A DNA stretch of 64,000 nucleotides from Corallococcus interemptor. GTDB taxonomy: Bacteria; Myxococcota; Myxococcia; Myxococcales; Myxococcaceae. Of the stretch, positions 59,985 through 64,000 are shown piece after piece. Position numbers and translations under genes: made by a program. The first letter of the stretch is position 1. Every line of letters begins with the position of its first letter. The DNA lies in assembly GCF_003668875.1 (NCBI RefSeq), contig NZ_RAWM01000027.1, forward strand, positions 20,362-84,361. Reading direction: 5' to 3'. The notes under the pieces are model-generated. The model ran no database searches. It had not been told where the DNA came from and saw only the letters and a list, made by a program, of their open reading frames with translations.

Positions 59985-62738
59985 TCACTCGGCGTTTTCA
60001 ACCAGCAGCACGGAGCGCGTCCACCCGGCGCGGGCGTCGCGGGACAGCCACGCCTGGCGCTCGTCGCGCAGCGCGATGGCGGCAGGGGTGCCAGCGTGGA
60101 TGCGCCGGCGCACGCCGTCAAAGAAGCGGCCCGCCGCGTCCGGGATGTCCACGGTGGAGGCCAGCACCGCGCGCGCGCCTGAATCAATGAAGGCGGCGGG
60201 CAGGCTGAAGGGCTCCGTGCTCTGCAGGGCCGTGGTGCGGCCCGCGCTGCACGCGGCCAGGAACACGGTGGGCGCGCCGGTGAGCCGGTGCTCGCGCACC
60301 ACGTCCGCGGTGAGCGCGTAGCGGCCGTTGACCTCCGGGGACAGCACCACCAGCGAGGCGCCGGAGATGGTGGGGTCGGTGATGCCGTGGGCGTGGATTT
60401 CAATCTCCGTGGCGTCCGCCATGCGCGCCAGCACGCGCGAGGGCGTGGCGTCCGAACCGGACAGCACGTCCGGAGGCGCGCTGCCCGGCTCCGCGTCCGG
60501 CGTCCACGAGGGCAGCCGGGGCAGCTGCAAGAGCGACGGCGTCTCCACCCCGGCCACCACCAGGCGGCGCGGGGTGGCGGCCGCCGGGCGCGGACCGCTG
60601 ACGCGGCCCAGCCGGAAGCTCCACGCCAGCTCCGAGGGCAACAGGTCCGTGCGTCCGAAGACGGGGGCCCACGCGAGCACGTCCACGCGCTCACAGCTGG
60701 CGAGCGTCTGGCGCAGGGCGTCCGGCACCAGCCGGGACGAGTCCGCGTGGGAGAAGGGCACCTTGCGCGAGGCATCGTAGTGGCCCTTCACCTCGCCCTT
60801 GGGTCCCAGCGCCACCAGCACGGTGCGCTCCGCGTGGACGCTGGCAGCCAGCGCGCACCGGCCAGGCACGGGCGTGCCCAGCTGCGCGGCCATCAGCGTC
60901 ACCACCTTGGGGAACTCACCCGCGCGGCCCGCGTCCGTCGCCAGCGACGAATAGGCCAGCGCCCACGCCTCGCGCGCCAGCGCGTCTCCTCGGGGCAGCG
61001 CGTCCGCCCGGGTGATGGTGTCGCGCAGGAACGCCTCGCCCTGGCCGCGGTCCTGCTCCAGGAAGAAGCGGCCCTCCAGATAGCGTTCGTAGACCTGGTC
61101 GCTCTTCGTGACGGCCGGGCTCGCCAGCATCTTGCCGGAGATGGTCCGCATCCACGCGGCGTCCTGCGCGCCGGGGCCCATGCGCGCCAGCTCCGCGAGC
61201 GTCGCGCCGAACATCGGCTCCATGGGGTTGTCCGAGCAGGCGGCGGCCAGGTCCAGCTCGCGCCGGGCGGCCTGTGGCCGCAGGTCCTGGTAGTACAGGT
61301 GCGCCAGCTGCACGTGGGGCCAGTAGCAGCTGACGGACGCCCCGCGGACCATCCACTCCTCCAGGTACGCGCGGGCGCTGCCCAGGTCGTTGCGGGAGCG
61401 CGCCACGTGGCTGAGGATCTCCAGGGCGTTGAGCTCCAGGTCCCACTCGCGCAGCTGGCGGGCGCCCGCCCACAGCTGCCGGGCGTGCTGCTCCGCCTCG
61501 GAGACGCGCTGCATGTCGCCGTAGAACATGGCCAGCCGCCGCTCCAGCTCCAGGCACCGCACCGACACCGTCGTCTCGCGGCAGCGCTTGAGCGCGCCGA
61601 AGTAGCGCTGCTCGGCCTTCCACCACGTGCCCGCCAGGATCTCCTTGCGCGCCTGGTCCCGCTCCGCGACGTCCGCGAACCAGGGGTCGTTCATCCGCTG
61701 GATGCGCGCGAGCGTGTCCTGGAGGTCGCGAGCGGCGTTGCTGCGGGTGCGCAGCAGGGTGCCCAGGTAGATGTCGTCGTCGCCGGACAGCCGGGCCTTG
61801 TCGAGGAGCGCCTCCGCGCGGGCTTCGTGGCCCGCCCGCAGGGATTCGGCGTACTGCTGCGCCAGCGCGCTCCGGCGGGAGAAGTCGCGCTTCGCCACGC
61901 GCTGCACGTAGTCCGTGAGCACGCTGCCGCCGTGCACCCGGTCCAGCTCCTTCGCCAGCGGCAGCAGCGCCTGCGCGCGCTCCTTCGACGCCGCGGCGCG
62001 CACCACGTCATAGAAGACGCCGCGCACGGTGCCGGGCATCTGCCGGGCCGCGTCCATGGGCAGCGGGGCCTTGGGGTCCGCCATCAGGGCCAGCGTCGCG
62101 TCGCGCGCGGCCTTCCACTGACGCTGGCGCTCCAGCGTGGCCTCGCGCAGGGCCAGCGCCTGGGCGTGGGCCTCACGTCCCCAGCCCTGCTCGTTGCGCC
62201 GGGCCACCTCTTCGAAGAGCTCCGACGCGCGCAGCGTCAGCCCCATCTCCCGGAACACCAGCGCGCGGTTCCACAGCGCCTGCGCCAGGCCGGGCTTCGC
62301 GGCGAGCGCGCCGTCCAGCAGGCGCAGCGCGCGCTCATGGTCCCCCCGGGCGAGCGCCACCGCGGCCAGGTCGCTGTCGCGCTCCGGCGAGGCGGGCGTG
62401 CGCTCCAGGAAGGAGGCCGCCTGGCTCCACTCGCCCTCCAGGGCATACGCCGCCGCGATGCCGCCCCAGTCCTGCTGGGCCTCCATGCGGGCGAGCGGCC
62501 CCAGGGGCATCGGCTCGGCGGGCACCGGGCAGCCACCCGCGGGCGCGCGCGAGCGGTAGCGGTCCGCTTCCGGGTGCGTGAGGCGCGCTTCGATGCGCGA
62601 AGCGGCCCGGCGCTCTGTCCAGAAGGTGTCAGGCCCCGGAGGCGGCTGCGCCGGGGGCTTCAGGGCCGCGACACCGGCCGCCATGAGCGGGATGGCCAGC
62701 GCCAGCGCCCAGAGACTCTTCTTCGCCGGCTTCACCAT
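59985..62738 (-). CDS. CHAT-domain (caspase-like) protease with N-terminal anchor and TPR array
   Basis: A 917-residue protein. A signal anchor at the N-terminus (ALALAIPLMAAGVAAL) places the rest outside the cytoplasm. Residues ~45-650 are TPR and TPR-like helical repeats; the first part (EARLTHP, PLGPLARMEA, LWNRALVFREMG) matches the extracytoplasmic part of the anti-sigma factor. The C-terminal ~250 residues are a CHAT domain with the catalytic His in IEIHAHG and Cys in FLAACSAG. CHAT proteins are separase/caspase-related proteases or scaffolds. ATG at 62738. Confidence 0.92.
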   Translation of the reverse strand: MVKPAKKSLWALALAIPLMAAGVAALKPPAQPPPGPDTFWTERRAASRIEARLTHPEADRYRSRAPAGGCPVPAEPMPLGPLARMEAQQDWGGIAAAYALEGEWSQAASFLERTPASPERDSDLAAVALARGDHERALRLLDGALAAKPGLAQALWNRALVFREMGLTLRASELFEEVARRNEQGWGREAHAQALALREATLERQRQWKAARDATLALMADPKAPLPMDAARQMPGTVRGVFYDVVRAAASKERAQALLPLAKELDRVHGGSVLTDYVQRVAKRDFSRRSALAQQYAESLRAGHEARAEALLDKARLSGDDDIYLGTLLRTRSNAARDLQDTLARIQRMNDPWFADVAERDQARKEILAGTWWKAEQRYFGALKRCRETTVSVRCLELERRLAMFYGDMQRVSEAEQHARQLWAGARQLREWDLELNALEILSHVARSRNDLGSARAYLEEWMVRGASVSCYWPHVQLAHLYYQDLRPQAARRELDLAAACSDNPMEPMFGATLAELARMGPGAQDAAWMRTISGKMLASPAVTKSDQVYERYLEGRFFLEQDRGQGEAFLRDTITRADALPRGDALAREAWALAYSSLATDAGRAGEFPKVVTLMAAQLGTPVPGRCALAASVHAERTVLVALGPKGEVKGHYDASRKVPFSHADSSRLVPDALRQTLASCERVDVLAWAPVFGRTDLLPSELAWSFRLGRVSGPRPAAATPRRLVVAGVETPSLLQLPRLPSWTPDAEPGSAPPDVLSGSDATPSRVLARMADATEIEIHAHGITDPTISGASLVVLSPEVNGRYALTADVVREHRLTGAPTVFLAACSAGRTTALQSTEPFSLPAAFIDSGARAVLASTVDIPDAAGRFFDGVRRRIHAGTPAAIALRDERQAWLSRDARAGWTRSVLLVENAE

Positions 62739-63251
62739 GCGGTCCCCTCGGGCGTCTCCCCCCTGCCGCCCTTCCGGGACGTTCTACACCAACCTCCGAC
62801 GGACGCCGACCCGGCCCCGCCCCTTGCCTCCAGGCGTCTCATGACGCGGTGGGCAGCGGGGCGGTAGGAGAACAGGCGCATCGGACGTTTTAGGCGAGAC
62901 ACGTCCAGATAGACGGCCTGCTCCGCCGATCTTGAAAAAAGCCCCACTTCCCACGTCCGATGCAGGGAGCGGACGGGACGCCAGGACGTCAGGCTGTCGG
63001 GGGGATGACGGCTGGGGGCTCGGCTGCACGGCTGCCTTCGCCAGATGCTTTGAGCGCCCGCATCCGCCCGGAATCACGCGCTTCGGCATGTCTGGGGAAG
63101 TAGCAGGCAGCAGGGCCCTGTCCCCCTCATCGCCCACCAGACGTGCTGGCGGGCGCGCGAACGGCGGGGGGTTGGCAGGCGGGATGGGGCGGGAAGGCTT
63201 TTTCCCCGCCGCGTGTCCCCTTGGCCCAACCCGGACCGAAAGGACCCCTGT
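62739..63251. other. 513-base intergenic region
   Basis: Between the divergent CHAT gene and the polysaccharide-lyase-like gene. Holds a short AT-richer piece near 62880-62945 and an 11-bp inverted repeat (next entry). A rightward open frame from 62932 to 63255 lacks any domain and is taken as chance. No tRNA or transposon remnant recognised. Confidence 0.5.
62878..62963. repeat. 11-bp inverted repeat with an alternative pairing segment
   Basis: GCATCGGACGT (62878-62888) is exactly complementary to ACGTCCGATGC (62953-62963) across 64 bases. A nearer ACGTCC (62901-62906) can pair with the last six bases of the left arm. The two options are mutually exclusive, as in attenuators, or the repeats may be half-sites for a dimeric regulator. 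Confidence 0.35.
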
Positions 63252-64000
63252 TTGAAGCGACTCCTTCAGCTCGTTGCCGCGGCCTCCCTGATGCCTGCCC
63301 TGTCTTTCGCTGGCGTCATGTGGAAGGGCGACTTCGAGACCGGCAACACGTCCCAGTGGACGCGCCAACAGGCCGTTGCCAACAGCCGCTTGCAGGTCGT
63401 GACCGACGTGGTGCGTGACGGCAAGTACGCGCTCAAGGCCACCGTGAAGCAGGGCGACAATCCCATCAACGCCAGTGGCAACCGCAACGAGCTGCTCTAC
63501 CTGACCCACGAGACGCAGGGGAAGGAGTACTACTACAAGTGGAGCACGCTCTTCCCCTCGAACTACCCGGTGCATGACTCGTGGCAGGTCATCACCCAGT
63601 GGCACCAGGAGGGCTGCTGCGGCTCTCCGCCGCTGGAGTTCTTCGTGCGCGGGGACAAGATCAACCTGCGCGTGGGCGGCAACACCACGCCCGTGCTGTG
63701 GCAGACCTCCATCGACAAGGGCAACTGGCACGACTTCGTGCTGCACGTGAAGTGGTCCTCGGACAAGAAGGTCGGCTTCGTGGAGCTGTGGCACAACGGC
63801 GAGCACGTGCTGCCCAAGACGTACGGCGCCAACCAGTTCGGCAAGGACCTGAACTACCTGAAGATGGGTCTGTACCGCGACGCCGCCATCAAGCCGGAAG
63901 GGACCATCTTCCACGACGGCTTCACCATGGGGACGACGCTCGAGGACGTGATGCCGCCCGCGCCCGCGCCGGTGGAGGAGCCCACGCCCACCCCCACCCC
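63252..64000 (+). CDS. Secreted polysaccharide-lyase-like protein, 3' end outside the window
   Basis: The first ~249 residues of an exported beta-jelly-roll protein related to heparin lyase I-type polysaccharide lyases (Polysacc_lyase, PF14099). A TTG start at 63252 is proposed, with AAAGGA about nine bases upstream and a signal peptide LQLVAAASLMPALSFAG. The domain shows DFETGNTSQW, RNELLY, TQWHQE and a GLYRD segment near its end. Residues from about 235 on begin a Pro/Thr-rich linker (PTPTPTP), so a second domain probably follows beyond the window. Confidence 0.85.
   Translation, partial: MKRLLQLVAAASLMPALSFAGVMWKGDFETGNTSQWTRQQAVANSRLQVVTDVVRDGKYALKATVKQGDNPINASGNRNELLYLTHETQGKEYYYKWSTLFPSNYPVHDSWQVITQWHQEGCCGSPPLEFFVRGDKINLRVGGNTTPVLWQTSIDKGNWHDFVLHVKWSSDKKVGFVELWHNGEHVLPKTYGANQFGKDLNYLKMGLYRDAAIKPEGTIFHDGFTMGTTLEDVMPPAPAPVEEPTPTPT

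Noticed and set aside
60288..62867. An 859-codon open frame antisense to the CHAT gene.
   Set aside because: Composition is His/Arg/Gly/Ala/Leu only, typical of antisense shadow in GC-rich DNA; the CHAT protein has clear catalytic motifs.
62932..63255. A 107-codon rightward frame in the gap before the lyase-like gene.
   Set aside because: No ribosome site, no domain, Gly/Arg/Pro-rich composition, and it overlaps the upstream region of the next gene.

Overview
This window is a very GC-rich, densely packed bacterial chromosome segment that almost certainly comes from a myxobacterium of the Myxococcaceae (Myxococcus/Corallococcus type). The indicators are a MYXO-CTERM surface-sorting tail, a DUF2378/TIGR02265 protein, a SitA-like lipoprotein followed by a double-CXXCG protein, many large lipoproteins with Asp-rich or Cys-rich repeats, and many one- and two-component regulators. 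It holds about 41 protein genes. I saw no rRNA, tRNA, CRISPR array or insertion sequence.

Layout. 1-4368: glutamate synthase gltB (5' end outside the window) and gltD. 4463-9080: two tandem paralogous lipoproteins with a CxxCH motif, duplicated together with their upstream DNA. 9297-10685: ammonium transporter. 10855-11974: two small lipoproteins, one with a JAMM-like metal motif. 12042-16385: giant helicase Lhr. 16632-19671: a lower-GC accessory stretch with an unknown protein, a frameshifted SitA-like lipoprotein toxin gene, its probable immunity gene and a small membrane protein. 19796-24008: pirin, DUF2378 protein, hybrid histidine kinase, cysteine-synthase-like enzyme. 24016-31067: a Rieske oxygenase, a Csp-type copper-storage protein, a copper-type P-ATPase, a repeat lipoprotein and a Cys-rich-tailed ECF sigma factor of CorE type. 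31083-37874: PLA2-like protein, TPR protein, NtrC-type two-component pair, a metallo-beta-lactamase-fold enzyme with a likely leaderless mRNA, and an M14 carboxypeptidase.

38010-43357: an 1130-residue thrombospondin-type-3/VWA lipoprotein, then a PilZ protein overlapping a Ser/Thr kinase. 43388-48483: sbcDC. 48893-51481: a membrane-anchored unknown, a MYXO-CTERM protein, a PlsC acyltransferase. 51672-55328: zwf-pgl-gnd, the complete oxidative pentose phosphate branch as one overlapping unit. 55350-56987: acyl-CoA synthetase. 57119-62738: an unusual regulatory/proteolytic locus. 63252-end: secreted polysaccharide-lyase-like protein, cut by the window edge.

The best candidate for an undescribed system is 57119-62738. 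It has a sigma factor whose stop overlaps the start of a membrane-spanning zinc-finger anti-sigma factor carrying a TPR module, a 57-residue peptide gene, a divergent JmjC/cupin-8 hydroxylase with intact iron ligands, and a CHAT (caspase-like) protease. The N-terminal TPR half of the CHAT protein is recognisably homologous to the extracytoplasmic half of the anti-sigma factor. That suggests an envelope signalling module in which protease and anti-sigma factor share a ligand or scaffold. The second candidate is the frameshifted SitA/SitI kin-discrimination cassette. All family calls were made by reading translations; no database search was run.
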